Shown piece after piece: positions 52,476-61,890 of a stretch of 64,000 bases of DNA. The first letter of the stretch is position 1; each line of letters starts with the position of its first letter. Origin of the DNA: Pseudopedobacter sp035496935 (GTDB taxonomy: Bacteria; Bacteroidota; Bacteroidia; Sphingobacteriales; Sphingobacteriaceae); assembly GCA_035496935.1 (NCBI GenBank), contig DATJED010000023.1, positions 310,001 through 374,000 of the forward strand, in the 5' to 3' direction. The notes below the pieces were generated by a model. The model was not told the DNA's origin and ran no database searches. It saw only the letters and a program-made list of their open reading frames with translations. Position numbers and translations under genes: made by a program.

Positions 52476-53213
52476 GTGCCGGATAGTTTAGTTATCATTC
52501 CAACCTATAACGAGAAAGAAAATATTGAGAAAATAATCCGTAAGGTGTTTTCTCTGCATCATAGTTTTCATATTTTAATTATTGATGACGGTTCACCAGA
52601 TGGGACTGCCGACATTGTTAAAAGGTTACAAGGAGAATATGACGGCCATCTTTTTATAGAGGAACGTAAAGGAAAATTAGGCTTGGGAACGGCTTATATC
52701 CACGGTTTTAAATGGGCTTTGGCTCATCATTACAATTATATTTTTGAAATGGATGCTGATTTCTCGCACAATCCGGATGATTTGTTGAGATTACGCGAAG
52801 CTTGTGAGCAGGGAGCTGATCTGGCTATAGGTTCTCGTTACATTAAAGGAGTTAACGTAGTTAACTGGCCTATGGGCAGGGTTTTAATGTCTTACTTTGC
52901 ATCTGTTTACGTACGTTTCATCACGAGGATAAATATTCAGGATGCTACCGCCGGATTTAAGTGTTATAAGGCTAAGGTGTTAGAAACCATCATGTTTGAT
53001 AAAATCAAATTTGTAGGTTATGCTTTCCAAATCGAAATGAAATTTACTGCAATAAAACATGGTTTTAATGTAGTAGAAGTTCCTATTATTTTTACCGATA
53101 GGACAGAGGGGACATCAAAAATGAGTACCCGGATTTTTAGGGAAGCTTTCTTAGGTGTGATAGAGCTTAAAGTCAGAAGCTGGTTCCGGAAATATGATAA
53201 ACCAGCAAACTAA
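52476..53213 (+). CDS. polyprenol-phosphate mannosyltransferase-like GT2
   Basis: 245 residues starting at GTG (PDSLVIIPTYNEKENIEK). GT-A fold: DDGSPDGTADIV, EMDADFSHNPDDLL (DxD), GSRYIKGVNVVNWPMGR and the acceptor-site TAGFKCYKAKVLE; DRTEGTSKMS ends the catalytic part. No C-terminal membrane domain, as in bacterial DPM1-like enzymes. It should load a sugar onto a polyprenyl phosphate for envelope glycan or protein O-glycosylation. It lies 36 bp after the second POT gene and is closed by a terminator. Confidence 0.9.
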   Translation: MPDSLVIIPTYNEKENIEKIIRKVFSLHHSFHILIIDDGSPDGTADIVKRLQGEYDGHLFIEERKGKLGLGTAYIHGFKWALAHHYNYIFEMDADFSHNPDDLLRLREACEQGADLAIGSRYIKGVNVVNWPMGRVLMSYFASVYVRFITRINIQDATAGFKCYKAKVLETIMFDKIKFVGYAFQIEMKFTAIKHGFNVVEVPIIFTDRTEGTSKMSTRIFREAFLGVIELKVRSWFRKYDKPAN

Positions 53214-53236
53214 AATCTTCAGTTAATCTTTAAAAA

Positions 53237-53275
53237 TAAAAAAGCGTTAACCGCTTTACTTGTAACGCCTTTTTT
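53237..53275 (+). terminator. terminator between the glycosyltransferase and arginine decarboxylase genes
   Basis: AAAAAAGCGTTA and TAACGCCTTTTTT with one bulge, T-run on both strands; serves the convergent pair. Confidence 0.75.
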
Positions 53276-53293
53276 ATAATATAATTTTAAGAG

Positions 53294-54685
53294 CTATAAA
53301 TAGCCCAATATTTTCATTACTTGCTTGCTGTTTTGTTCCTCGCCAAAAACTTCATAGTTAAATGTTTCGTCTCGGTTTCTGCGGATAATAACCTGTTTTG
53401 GTGAAGGCAATAAACAATGATGAATACCTCCATACCCGCTTAAAACTTCCTGGTAGGCGCCAGTATGGAAAAATCCGAGGAATTGTACTTTACGGGTTTT
53501 CGGCATAAAAACGTTGCCAACATGCGCCTCCTGATTGTAGTAATCCTGCCCGTCACAAGTAATACCGCCCAAATTCACACGCTCATATTCACTGTCCCAA
53601 TTGTTAATTGGTAATAGCACATAACGCTGGTTTAAAGCCCAAACATCCGGTAAATTGGTGATAAAAGAACCGTCTAACATTAACCATTTTTCACGATCGT
53701 TTTGCTGTTTACGGCCTAAAACTTTGTACAAAATGCCCGAAGCTTCTGCAACGGTATATTTTCCGAATTCAGTAATAATATCTGGTTCAATTACTTCATG
53801 TTCGGCACAAATTTCTTTGATACGTTTTACAATTTCATTGATCATGTATTCATAATCGAAATCAAAAACCAAAGAATCTTTAAACGGCATCCCGCCACCA
53901 ATATCCAAAGTGTCTAAATGCGGATTTATTTTCTTGAACTTACAGTAAAGCGTAACGTATTTCTCCAGCTCATTCCAGTAATAAGGCGTATCAGAAATAC
54001 CAGAGTTGATAAAAAAGTGCAAAAGCTTAACCCTAAAATTTGGGTTTTTAGTGATTTTAGTATTGTAAAAATCAATAATATCTTCTAATCTAACGCCTAA
54101 TCTGGAAGTATAGAACTGAGAATCGGGCTGTTCCTCTGCTGCAATTCTAATCCCTAAGTTGCAAGGTGTATCTAGCTCAACTTCGTCATCATAAAGGTTA
54201 AATTCCTCTTTATTGTCTAAAACCGGAATAATGTTTTTAAAGCCATCATGCAACATATCAATAATATATTGCTTGTACTGGAAAGTTTTAAAACCGTTAC
54301 AGATAACCGTAATGTCTTTGGTTAACGTTCCTTTTTTTTCCAAAGCATCAATCATAGGCATATCAAATGCCGACGATGTTTCTAGGTGGATGTCGTTTTT
54401 TAAAGCTTCCTCAACAATATGTTTAAAATGCGAACTTTTGGTGCAGTAGCAATATTTATAGCTTCCGCGATAATTGTTTTTAAGAATTGCAGTCTGAAAA
54501 AGAATTTTTGCCTGCTGAATCTTCTTGCTGATAATGGGTAAGTATGTGAATCTTAGAGGAGTACCGTAAGTTTCAATCATTTCCATGAGGTTTAAATCGT
54601 GGAAATAAAGTTCATCGTCAATAATATCAAAACCATCTTGCGGAAAACCAACGCTTAGGTCCAGAAATTCTTCGTAGCTCTGCAT
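53294..54685 (-). CDS. arginine decarboxylase (Bacteroidota type)
   Basis: 463 residues. Fold III PLP decarboxylase: barrel lysine expected in YKYCYCTKSSHFKHI, ETSSAFDMPMIDAL, HFFINSGISDTPYYWNEL, LDIGGGMPFKDSLVFDFD and EFGKYTVAEASGILYKVLG. Shorter than enterobacterial SpeA (about 650). It makes agmatine for polyamine synthesis. The family also has diaminopimelate and ornithine members, so arginine as substrate is inferred from the overall resemblance. Neighbours that use arginine and citrulline strengthen it. Confidence 0.85.
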   Translation of the reverse strand: MQSYEEFLDLSVGFPQDGFDIIDDELYFHDLNLMEMIETYGTPLRFTYLPIISKKIQQAKILFQTAILKNNYRGSYKYCYCTKSSHFKHIVEEALKNDIHLETSSAFDMPMIDALEKKGTLTKDITVICNGFKTFQYKQYIIDMLHDGFKNIIPVLDNKEEFNLYDDEVELDTPCNLGIRIAAEEQPDSQFYTSRLGVRLEDIIDFYNTKITKNPNFRVKLLHFFINSGISDTPYYWNELEKYVTLYCKFKKINPHLDTLDIGGGMPFKDSLVFDFDYEYMINEIVKRIKEICAEHEVIEPDIITEFGKYTVAEASGILYKVLGRKQQNDREKWLMLDGSFITNLPDVWALNQRYVLLPINNWDSEYERVNLGGITCDGQDYYNQEAHVGNVFMPKTRKVQFLGFFHTGAYQEVLSGYGGIHHCLLPSPKQVIIRRNRDETFNYEVFGEEQNSKQVMKILGYL

Positions 54686-54802
54686 CTATAAATTTTATTT
54701 TTGCAAAAGTGTAATTAAATAATGAAAAAAATATAAGGATTATAAAATTTTTACCAATTACCGTTCCGCAATTTTTTGTTGTTTTCAGATGAGCGGATAC
54801 AT

Positions 54803-55723
54803 TTACAAATGAGGCTTACTTTTCTCTAAATGAATTTCTGCTATCATGCATCTTGCGCTACCGCCACCTATTTTCTCGATGGTTGGTATCGGCGAAGCTA
54901 AAATCTCGGCATATTTATTAATCTGCGCAATTTGAAATGCCGATAAACTATCTTTTGCACTTTTGCTCATTACCAAAAAAGTTTGGTTTAAAGTATTTTT
55001 AACCTCCAGCATATTTCCTGCAAAATTATTCATCTGCGCAAAGCTTATTTCTATAATTTCTTTACCCGTTTTTGTAAAGTTAGTTATCAATTCGTTTCGT
55101 TTTGTTAAATCAGAAATGCTTTCCAAACATATCACCACAAATTTTTCTGCTACGCACATCATTACGTTGGTGTGGTAAATTGGATTGTTTGCTTCATCAA
55201 CAGCGTTAAAAGTAATAGGCGTGTAACCGCTTTCTCTACAAAAAATATCCAGCACTTTCGGGTTTGTGCGGACAGAAAGGCAAGCATAAGCAATTTTGTT
55301 TTCTCGGTCTAAAACCATGCTTCCGGTGCCTTCTAAATATTCTTCCCGGTCTTCGGTAAAAGTTAAATCGTTAATTTCTGTGATGATAAACTGAGTGCTC
55401 AACAAATCCAAGATATCGTCCCGGCGTTCCATCCGCCGGTTTTCGGCCTGCATGGGATAAACGTAAACACTGCCATCGTTATGAAAAGAAACCCAATTAT
55501 TTGGGAAAATGGAATCGGGTGTGTGAGGTTGTAAAGTGTCCTCAATCACAATTACGTTGATATGATTTAGGCGAAGTTTGCTAACAAAAGCGTTAAACTC
55601 GGCCAAAGCTTTTTCCTGTGTGTTCTCGCCTTCAGCGTGATGCTGAAAAGTATTTCCTTCTGTTTGCGGATTAAAACCGAAAGCAACCGGCCTAATCATT
55701 AATATATTTGAAGTGCTTTGCAT
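54803..55723 (-). CDS. ctlX: citrulline hydrolase CtlX-like (amidinotransferase fold)
   Basis: 306 residues. Guanidino-group enzyme fold: MIRPVAFGFNPQTEGNTFQ, FPNNWVSFHNDGSVYVYPMQ (Asp/Asn loop), YLEGTGSMVLDR (acidic residues), PIYHTNVMMCVA (catalytic His) and GGGSARCMIAEIHL (catalytic Cys near the end). CtlX is described as cleaving citrulline to ornithine, CO2 and ammonia. Start ATG 55723. It is preceded by composite element 2 and follows the deiminase-like gene, so arginine to citrulline to ornithine can be drawn within two genes. Confidence 0.85.
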   Translation of the reverse strand: MQSTSNILMIRPVAFGFNPQTEGNTFQHHAEGENTQEKALAEFNAFVSKLRLNHINVIVIEDTLQPHTPDSIFPNNWVSFHNDGSVYVYPMQAENRRMERRDDILDLLSTQFIITEINDLTFTEDREEYLEGTGSMVLDRENKIAYACLSVRTNPKVLDIFCRESGYTPITFNAVDEANNPIYHTNVMMCVAEKFVVICLESISDLTKRNELITNFTKTGKEIIEISFAQMNNFAGNMLEVKNTLNQTFLVMSKSAKDSLSAFQIAQINKYAEILASPIPTIEKIGGGSARCMIAEIHLEKSKPHL

Positions 55724-55846
55724 GAGTATTAATGAATAAATGATAGAATTTTGAATGAATGAATCCTCAGTGAAACGGCTAAAATTAATTACTGCTGGTG
55801 AAGTTTTAGTCTGACAAACTAAAAAACCGACTACCTAACCAACTAA
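55724..55846 (-). repeat. composite intercistronic element 2 (word array - hairpin - word array)
   Basis: Left part: GAATTTTGAATGA at 55746-55758 with AATGAATAAATG words. Centre: TTTTAGT (55804-55810) with ACTAAAA (55818-55824). Right: CTAACCAACTAA at 55835-55846, running over the stop of the deiminase-like gene (CTA at 55843-55845). Same order as 23402-23553, with a shorter stem. Confidence 0.75.
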
Positions 55847-57288
55847 ATCTCATCCCTAAAAATCGGCATACTCATACAATGAAAACCGCCTCTGGCTCTT
55901 GACAATTCTGCCGATGGAATTGTAATAAATGTATTTTCTAAAGTTTCCGGATTTAGTTCGCCGGTTTCAAATTTCTGTAAAAGTTCTTTCACTGGGATCA
56001 CTAAAAAACCTTTTTCTTTAAAATTACCGAGGGTAACATCGTTTCTATCGTAGCCAATTACCACACCTTCTTTTATTGCCAATAAATTACAGGCATCCGT
56101 CCATTGTTCGCGGGCATCAAACGGAAATTGTTTGTTACCCGAGTAAATAAATTCTGTTTTTCCCGTGGATTTCAAATCGTTTACACTTACATCATCCAGT
56201 AAATCCTCAACAGATTCGAATCTCCTTGGTTCTGCGATTTTTCCTTTTGTAAACTGAGTTACTTCCACTTTACTTATAGGTTTGTTTGGAATTAAATGAT
56301 CTATAGGTTCTGTTCCGTTACCTCGTTTGTCCGCTTTGGCAATAGACTCCAGAATTACCCACAAATTCCTTTTCACCTGCGTAAAAACAGTGTCCATGTG
56401 CATGTAATCACGTTTGTTTGGAATTTTTATCACGGTCACTTTTTCAACCACATCTTTTTCAAATAATAATTTAATAGTCTCACTTATTGCTAAAGCCGAA
56501 GTCCTTTCGCTACAGCCAATCAACAGATGGTTTTTAGCCACCATCATTACGTCGCCACCTTCTAAAGTGTTTCTGTAATTTTCGTCTTCCTCGGCAAGTA
56601 TTACATGCTCAAGCGTATCGGGTAGTTCTATAATTTTGTCTCGATAATTTGTGAAAAAGAGATGGTTAAAAAATACGTATTTTGCTAAAAGCGATTCTCT
56701 GGCTCTTGCTTTTTTAGCTGGTTTATTTAATAAAATATGCTGATTAATGACGGTTCCAATATCTCTGGTAAAAATGAAATTAGGTATCGGAGCAAAAATA
56801 AGCTCGTTTTTGTTGATTGCTCCAGAAATAAACACTTCTGCAAGTTCCGTAGCTGATAACTTGCTCAATTTAAGCTTTAGCTGATAAGTGCAGTTTTCAA
56901 AAGCACAAACTGCGGAAACCAGTTCTCCTTTTAAGCTATCATTAGTTAAAGTTTCTGCCAATAATTGCTGAATTTCAACCACTTTGGTAGAAGCGTGAAA
57001 ATCTTTACTGGCGGGTTTATAAAAATTCCGACTATGGTCTTGGTCTATCGCCGAAAGTTTGCCTTTTACCTTTCCGGAATCCAAAAAGTAGAGCAGTAGT
57101 TTTAGATAATAATCATACTCTTGTTTTCTGACGGTCTCTAAATGTACAATATCCTCGAAAAGCCAGTCTTGTGCTTTTGATGGCACAACTTTTCCTAATC
57201 CGCTATCCGGACTGTGGACTAACAGACAGCGTAGTCTGCCAATTTCAGAACCTACATTTACCTTAAAATCCGAGAAATCGTTTATCAT
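55843..57288 (-). CDS. arginine deiminase-like protein
   Basis: 481 residues from the ATG at 57288 (MINDFSDFKVNVGSEIGRLR). ADI-type blocks: LLVHSPD, FIFTRDIGTVINQHILL, NTLEGGDVMMVAKNHLLIGCSERTS, YMHMDTVFTQVKRNLWV (catalytic His) and SRARGGFHCMSMPIFRDEI (Cys before the end). Longer than classical ADI (about 410), with an insert around 60-140 and another near 340-370. Arginine to citrulline is the likely reaction; a related guanidino substrate cannot be excluded. Its promoter faces that of argS across 89 bp. Confidence 0.8.
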   Translation of the reverse strand: MINDFSDFKVNVGSEIGRLRCLLVHSPDSGLGKVVPSKAQDWLFEDIVHLETVRKQEYDYYLKLLLYFLDSGKVKGKLSAIDQDHSRNFYKPASKDFHASTKVVEIQQLLAETLTNDSLKGELVSAVCAFENCTYQLKLKLSKLSATELAEVFISGAINKNELIFAPIPNFIFTRDIGTVINQHILLNKPAKKARARESLLAKYVFFNHLFFTNYRDKIIELPDTLEHVILAEEDENYRNTLEGGDVMMVAKNHLLIGCSERTSALAISETIKLLFEKDVVEKVTVIKIPNKRDYMHMDTVFTQVKRNLWVILESIAKADKRGNGTEPIDHLIPNKPISKVEVTQFTKGKIAEPRRFESVEDLLDDVSVNDLKSTGKTEFIYSGNKQFPFDAREQWTDACNLLAIKEGVVIGYDRNDVTLGNFKEKGFLVIPVKELLQKFETGELNPETLENTFITIPSAELSRARGGFHCMSMPIFRDEI

Positions 57289-57308
57289 AAATTTATAGTG
57301 GCTAAACA

Positions 57309-57316
57309 CAAAGCTA
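57309..57316 (-). promoter_or_regulatory. minus-7 box TAGCTTTG of the deiminase-like gene
   Basis: Perfect TAnnTTTG on the minus strand, 20 bp before the ATG at 57288. Confidence 0.5.
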
Positions 57317-57365
57317 TCAGAATTTAAATCAAAAATTAAATACCCTACATCAACTTTAGATTAAT

Positions 57366-57373
57366 TATTTTTG
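57366..57373 (+). promoter_or_regulatory. minus-7 box TATTTTTG, 4 bp before the argS ATG
   Basis: Perfect TAnnTTTG ending 4 bp before ATG 57378; points to a leaderless mRNA. Confidence 0.5.
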
Positions 57374-57377
57374 CCAG

Positions 57378-59144
57378 ATGAAATTTTTACAACAGGCCAT
57401 TGTTAAGGCTTTCGCCGATATTTTTGAAACCGAAATACAAGAAAATCAGATTAATTTAGAGCAAACAAAAAAAGAATTTGAAGGCCATGCAACTTTTGTG
57501 GTTTTTCCTTTTGTTAAACATACCAAAAAATCTCCGGAACAAACCGCTGCTTTATTAGGCGAATACTTACAAGCAAACTGCAAAGAAGTAGAAGGCTTTA
57601 ATGTAATTAAAGGATTTTTAAATTTGGTTTTGAGTGATGCTTACTGGCTTTCGATATTTAAAACAGAAGTTTTAGCAGACGGTTTTGGCTCTTTGCCGAA
57701 AAACGGCGAAAAAGTTATGGTAGAATATTCATCGCCAAATACCAACAAACCTTTGCATTTGGGGCATGTGCGTAATAATTTATTAGGTTTTTCAGTCTCC
57801 AATTTGTTGGCTGTTGCCGGATATGAGGTAATTAAGGCCAATTTGGTGAACGATAGGGGAATTCATATCTGTAAATCGATGTTGGCGTGGCAAAAGTTTG
57901 GCAACGGCGAAACTCCAGAAAGTACAGGCTTAAAAGGAGATCATTTGGTAGGTAAATATTACGTAATTTTTGATCAACAGTACAAGCAACAAATTACAGA
58001 TTTAGTTGCCCAAGGTAAAACTGAAGAAGAAGCCAAAAAGCAAGCTCCATTAATTTTGGAAGCACAACAAATGCTTTTAAAATGGGAGCAGGGCGATGAT
58101 GATGTAATTAATCTTTGGAAAAAGATGAACGGCTGGGTTTACGCCGGATTTGATGAAACCTACAAAAAACTAGGCGTAAGCTTTGATAAATATTATTACG
58201 AATCAAACACTTATTTATTAGGAAAAGATATTGTTGAAGAAGGTTTAGAAAAAGGAGTTTTCTTTAAAAAAGAAGATGGTTCCGTTTGGATTGATTTAAC
58301 GGCGGATGGGTTGGATGAAAAATTGGTGCGCCGGGCAGATGGAACTTCGGTTTATATTACCCAGGATTTAGGAACTGCGCAGTTAAAATATGATGATTTT
58401 AAAGTTGACAAATCTATTTATGTAGTTGGTAACGAGCAGGATTATCATTTTAAAGTGCTTTTTCTGATTTTGGAGAAGTTGGGAAAAACCTGGGCTAAAG
58501 GTTTGTACCATTTATCTTACGGGATGGTGGATTTGCCATCGGGCAAAATGAAATCCCGGGAAGGAACTGTAGTAGATGCCGATGATTTAATTGATGAGAT
58601 GAAAGCCACTGCAAAAGAAAAAACCGAGGCTTTGGGCAAGGTTGATAATTTTGGGGAAGAAGAAAAGGACGACCTTTACCAAATGATTGGCATGGGAGCT
58701 TTAAAGTATTTTTTACTGAAAGTAGAACCAAAGAAACGTTTGCTTTTTGACCCTAACGAGTCTATTGATTTTCAAGGCAATACAGGCCCTTTTATTCAGT
58801 ACACTCACGCTCGTATAAAATCTGTTTTAAAGAAAGCTGATTTTAAAGATCACGACATTAAATACCCAAGTAAATTAGGCGAAACCGAAGTTGAGCTATT
58901 GCAGTTGTTAAGCAAATATCCTGAAACCATTCATCAGGCAGCTAAAGATTATAATCCTGCCGCAATTGCAAACTTTGCTTATGATTTGGCAAAAAATTTC
59001 AACAAGTTTTACCAAACAGAATCCATACTTAAAGTAGAAGATGAATTGACTAAACAATTTAGACTGCAGCTTTCTTTGCATACTGTCAAAACTTTGAACA
59101 AAGCCATGGCTATTTTAGGAATAGAAATGCCAGAACGGATGTAA
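57378..59144 (+). CDS. argS: arginyl-tRNA synthetase
   Basis: 588 residues. N-terminal ArgRS-specific domain (about 1-110), VEYSSPNTNKPLHLGHVRNNLLG with the HIGH-type LHLGH motif, YITQDLGTAQLKYDDF, GKMKSREGTVVDADDL replacing KMSKS as in many ArgRS, and the C-terminal anticodon domain with FIQYTHARIKSVLKKA. Charges tRNA-Arg. It opposes the arginine-catabolic genes across a short shared promoter region. Confidence 0.97.
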   Translation: MKFLQQAIVKAFADIFETEIQENQINLEQTKKEFEGHATFVVFPFVKHTKKSPEQTAALLGEYLQANCKEVEGFNVIKGFLNLVLSDAYWLSIFKTEVLADGFGSLPKNGEKVMVEYSSPNTNKPLHLGHVRNNLLGFSVSNLLAVAGYEVIKANLVNDRGIHICKSMLAWQKFGNGETPESTGLKGDHLVGKYYVIFDQQYKQQITDLVAQGKTEEEAKKQAPLILEAQQMLLKWEQGDDDVINLWKKMNGWVYAGFDETYKKLGVSFDKYYYESNTYLLGKDIVEEGLEKGVFFKKEDGSVWIDLTADGLDEKLVRRADGTSVYITQDLGTAQLKYDDFKVDKSIYVVGNEQDYHFKVLFLILEKLGKTWAKGLYHLSYGMVDLPSGKMKSREGTVVDADDLIDEMKATAKEKTEALGKVDNFGEEEKDDLYQMIGMGALKYFLLKVEPKKRLLFDPNESIDFQGNTGPFIQYTHARIKSVLKKADFKDHDIKYPSKLGETEVELLQLLSKYPETIHQAAKDYNPAAIANFAYDLAKNFNKFYQTESILKVEDELTKQFRLQLSLHTVKTLNKAMAILGIEMPERM

Positions 59145-59167
59145 GTTTGATCTTGATTTTTTATAAG

Positions 59168-59203
59168 AAAAAGGGGCTTTCTTAAAAAGAAAGCCCTTTT
59201 TTT
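59168..59203 (+). terminator. Rho-independent terminator after argS
   Basis: AAAAAGGGGCTTTC and GAAAGCCCTTTTTTT with a TTAAAAA loop. Confidence 0.9.
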
Positions 59204-59272
59204 GCGTTAGGGATTGAAAGGAGGGCATCCTTTTAGTTTGTAAAAAGATATAAAGGGAAGCCCATTAAAACA

Positions 59273-60091
59273 TTATTCTCCTCCGCCAATTGCGTTCATA
59301 ACATCCATGCTTACACCGGTTGAAGAGTAACCTCCGTCATGGAAAAGATTCTGCATGGTAACCATACGGGTTAAATCAGAAAATAAGCTAATGCAATAAT
59401 CTGCGCAAGATGCGGCATCGGCATTTCCTAATGGGGCAATTTTATCGGCAAAATCAAAGAAATTGTCAAAACCTTTAATTCCAGATCCAGCGGTTGTACG
59501 TGTTGGCGATTGAGAAACGGTATTGATACGCACTTTTTTATCTAAACCATAGTGGTAGCCAAAACTACGGGCAATCGACTCTAACATCGCCTTAATGTCG
59601 GCCATATCGGTATAAAAAGGGTAGGTGCGTTGCGCTGCCATGTAAGTTAAAGCTACTACACTTCCCCATTCATTAATGGCATCCAATTTTTTTGCAACCG
59701 CCAACATTTTGTGTAAAGACATTGCTGAAACATCAATCCCTTTTGCGAAATAATCGTAGTTAGATTCTGTATAAGGAATTTTTTTTCTGATGTTCACGCT
59801 CATACCAATTGAATGTAAAACGAAGTCAATTTTACCACCCAATACTTCTTGAGATTTTGTGAAAAGGTTTTCTAAGTCTTCAACACTAGTAGCATCTGCA
59901 GGGATAATTTGCGAACCGGTTTTTTCTGCCAAAGTATTGATTTCTCCCATACGCATTGCGATTGGAGCGTTGGTCAACACAAAAGTAGCGCCTTCTTCGT
60001 GTGCTTTTTCTGCAACTTTCCAAGCGATTGAATTTTCATCTAATGCACCCGTAATGATGCCTCTTTTTCCTTTTAATAAGTTATAAGCCAT
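59273..60091 (-). CDS. fabI: enoyl-[acyl-carrier-protein] reductase (NADH) FabI
   Basis: 272 residues. GIITGALDENSIAWKVAEKA cofactor motif, VLHSIGMSV, the catalytic Tyr-x6-Lys in YPFYTDMADIKAML, and INTVSQSPTRTTAGSGIKGF. It performs the last reduction of fatty-acid elongation. Start ATG 60091 gives MAYNLLKGKRG, as usual. No lipid genes nearby; a 78-bp gap separates it from recN upstream. Confidence 0.96.
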   Translation of the reverse strand: MAYNLLKGKRGIITGALDENSIAWKVAEKAHEEGATFVLTNAPIAMRMGEINTLAEKTGSQIIPADATSVEDLENLFTKSQEVLGGKIDFVLHSIGMSVNIRKKIPYTESNYDYFAKGIDVSAMSLHKMLAVAKKLDAINEWGSVVALTYMAAQRTYPFYTDMADIKAMLESIARSFGYHYGLDKKVRINTVSQSPTRTTAGSGIKGFDNFFDFADKIAPLGNADAASCADYCISLFSDLTRMVTMQNLFHDGGYSSTGVSMDVMNAIGGGE

Positions 60092-60169
60092 ATATTGTTT
60101 TATATCTGTTTTCTTTGACTAATTATTGAATCTGAATAGATATTTGGTAAAGATAAAAATAACCGCTAA

Positions 60170-61831
60170 TTAATTCTGCAATAATTCCTTTGCATTCTGT
60201 AGTGCAGATTCTTTTGGGTTTTCTCCGCTCAACATTTTTGCAATTTCTAAAATCCGTTCTTCTTTATCTAAACGCTTAATTTGGGTGTAGGTCAAATCGT
60301 TTTTGGCTATTTTATGAACAAAATAGTGTGCATTGCCTTTACTAGCCATTTGAGGTAAATGTGTAATGGCAATAACCTGCATCGCTTTTGATAATTCCTG
60401 CATAATTAAACCAACTCTGTTTGCTACCTCTCCGGAAACTCCAGTATCAATTTCATCAAAAATAATGGTAGGTAAAGCGGTTTTTTTTGCGATCAAAGAT
60501 TTTATGCTCAACATTAATCGCGATAGCTCTCCGCCCGAAGCTACTTTGTTTAGTTCGTTCAATTGATGCCCTTTATTTGCATTGAATAAAAATCTGATTT
60601 GGTCAATTCCGTTAAGATCAAATTTCTGGTCGGGCAGGAGGGTTTGTTCGATTTTAATTTGTGCAGTAGGCATCCCAACTTCGGCAAGCGTTTTAATGAT
60701 GTGCTGCTCTATATAAGGAATTACTTTTTTTCTGCTTTCGCTGATTTGTGTTGCCTGTTTTAAAAGTTCCTTTTGAGCGGTTTGCAGTTCTTTTTCAAGT
60801 TTTAGCAAATCTTCATCGGCAAATAAAATGTCGTTAAGCTTATCAGACAATTCATTTTTGATGTTCAGCAACTCCTGAATGCTATTAACACGATGTTTCT
60901 TCTGCAAAGTATAAATCTGGCTTAAACGTTCATTTATCTCTTCTGTTTTCGATTCGTCAAATACGGTATGCTGTTCCAAATTATCCAATTCATCAGCGAT
61001 ATCTTTAAGCTCGATATTACAACTCGTTAAACGCTCTAAAAGCGGACTTACGGCAGTTTCGTAACGTTCAATTGCTTGCAATTGAGAAAGCGTTTCCTTT
61101 AGTTTTGGCAATACGGCCTGCTCAGAACCTGTGATTAAAAAGCTAGCGCTATAGAGGTTTTTCTTGATTTCTTCGGCATGAGTAAGGCTGTTAAGTTCCT
61201 GTTCCAAAGTTTCCTGTTCATCCAATAGCAGATTTGCTGCTTCTAGCTCATCAAATAAAAACTGAAAATAATCCTGATCGGCTTTTGCTTTTTCGCTTTC
61301 TGCTAATAAAGTAGCGTGTTTCTTTTGTGCTTTTTTGTAGCTCTGAAAGTGTTTTTTATAATCGGCAACCGTATTTTGATGTTCGGCAACCACATCTAAC
61401 ACTAAAAGCTGAAAAGCAGTGTCGTTTATTTCTAACGTTGCATGTTGCGAGTGGACATCAATCAATTGTTGCCCTAAAGCTTTCAGCGTTGTTAAATTAA
61501 CGGGCGTATCATTTATAAAAGCTCTTGATTTTCCGTCTAGTGCAATTTCTCTCCGTAAAACGGTTTCATCGTCATAATCTAAATCATTCTCAATGAAAAA
61601 ATCTTGAAAGCTATAATTTTTGATGTTGAAAAAACCTTCAACTACACACTTTTTCTGCTGATTAAAAAAATATTTGCTCTCAGCTCTCTGTCCCAAAATT
61701 AAGGCTAAGGCGCCTAAAACAATAGATTTTCCTGCTCCGGTTTCTCCGGTAATAATGTTTAAATCTTTATCAAAAGAAATGTCGAGGTTATCTATTAAAG
61801 CATAGTTTTTTATGAGTAATCTGCTTAGCAT
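60170..61831 (-). CDS. recN: DNA repair protein RecN
   Basis: 553 residues. SMC-like ATPase: Walker A GETGAGKSIVLGALALILGQ, coiled-coil arms (about 150-360), signature LNKVASGGELSRLMLSIK, Walker B TIIFDEIDTGVSGEVANRVG, and AITHLPQMASKG. Acts in double-strand break repair. The ATG at 61831 follows a short-word array on the minus strand. Third gene of the coaBC-DUF4835-recN group. Confidence 0.96.
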   Translation of the reverse strand: MLSRLLIKNYALIDNLDISFDKDLNIITGETGAGKSIVLGALALILGQRAESKYFFNQQKKCVVEGFFNIKNYSFQDFFIENDLDYDDETVLRREIALDGKSRAFINDTPVNLTTLKALGQQLIDVHSQHATLEINDTAFQLLVLDVVAEHQNTVADYKKHFQSYKKAQKKHATLLAESEKAKADQDYFQFLFDELEAANLLLDEQETLEQELNSLTHAEEIKKNLYSASFLITGSEQAVLPKLKETLSQLQAIERYETAVSPLLERLTSCNIELKDIADELDNLEQHTVFDESKTEEINERLSQIYTLQKKHRVNSIQELLNIKNELSDKLNDILFADEDLLKLEKELQTAQKELLKQATQISESRKKVIPYIEQHIIKTLAEVGMPTAQIKIEQTLLPDQKFDLNGIDQIRFLFNANKGHQLNELNKVASGGELSRLMLSIKSLIAKKTALPTIIFDEIDTGVSGEVANRVGLIMQELSKAMQVIAITHLPQMASKGNAHYFVHKIAKNDLTYTQIKRLDKEERILEIAKMLSGENPKESALQNAKELLQN

Positions 61832-61836
61832 TGTTT

Positions 61837-61885
61837 AAGTATCAAGATTAAAGTATCAAGTATCAAGATGGAAACATCAAGAAAG
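61837..61885. repeat. degenerate word array AAGTATCAAGAT upstream of recN
   Basis: AAGTATCAAGAT (61837-61848), AAGTATCAAG (61851-61860), TATCAAGATG and ACATCAAG follow each other, filling nearly the whole gap between the DUF4835 stop (61891) and the recN ATG (61831). Confidence 0.7.
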
Positions 61886-61890
61886 ACCTT

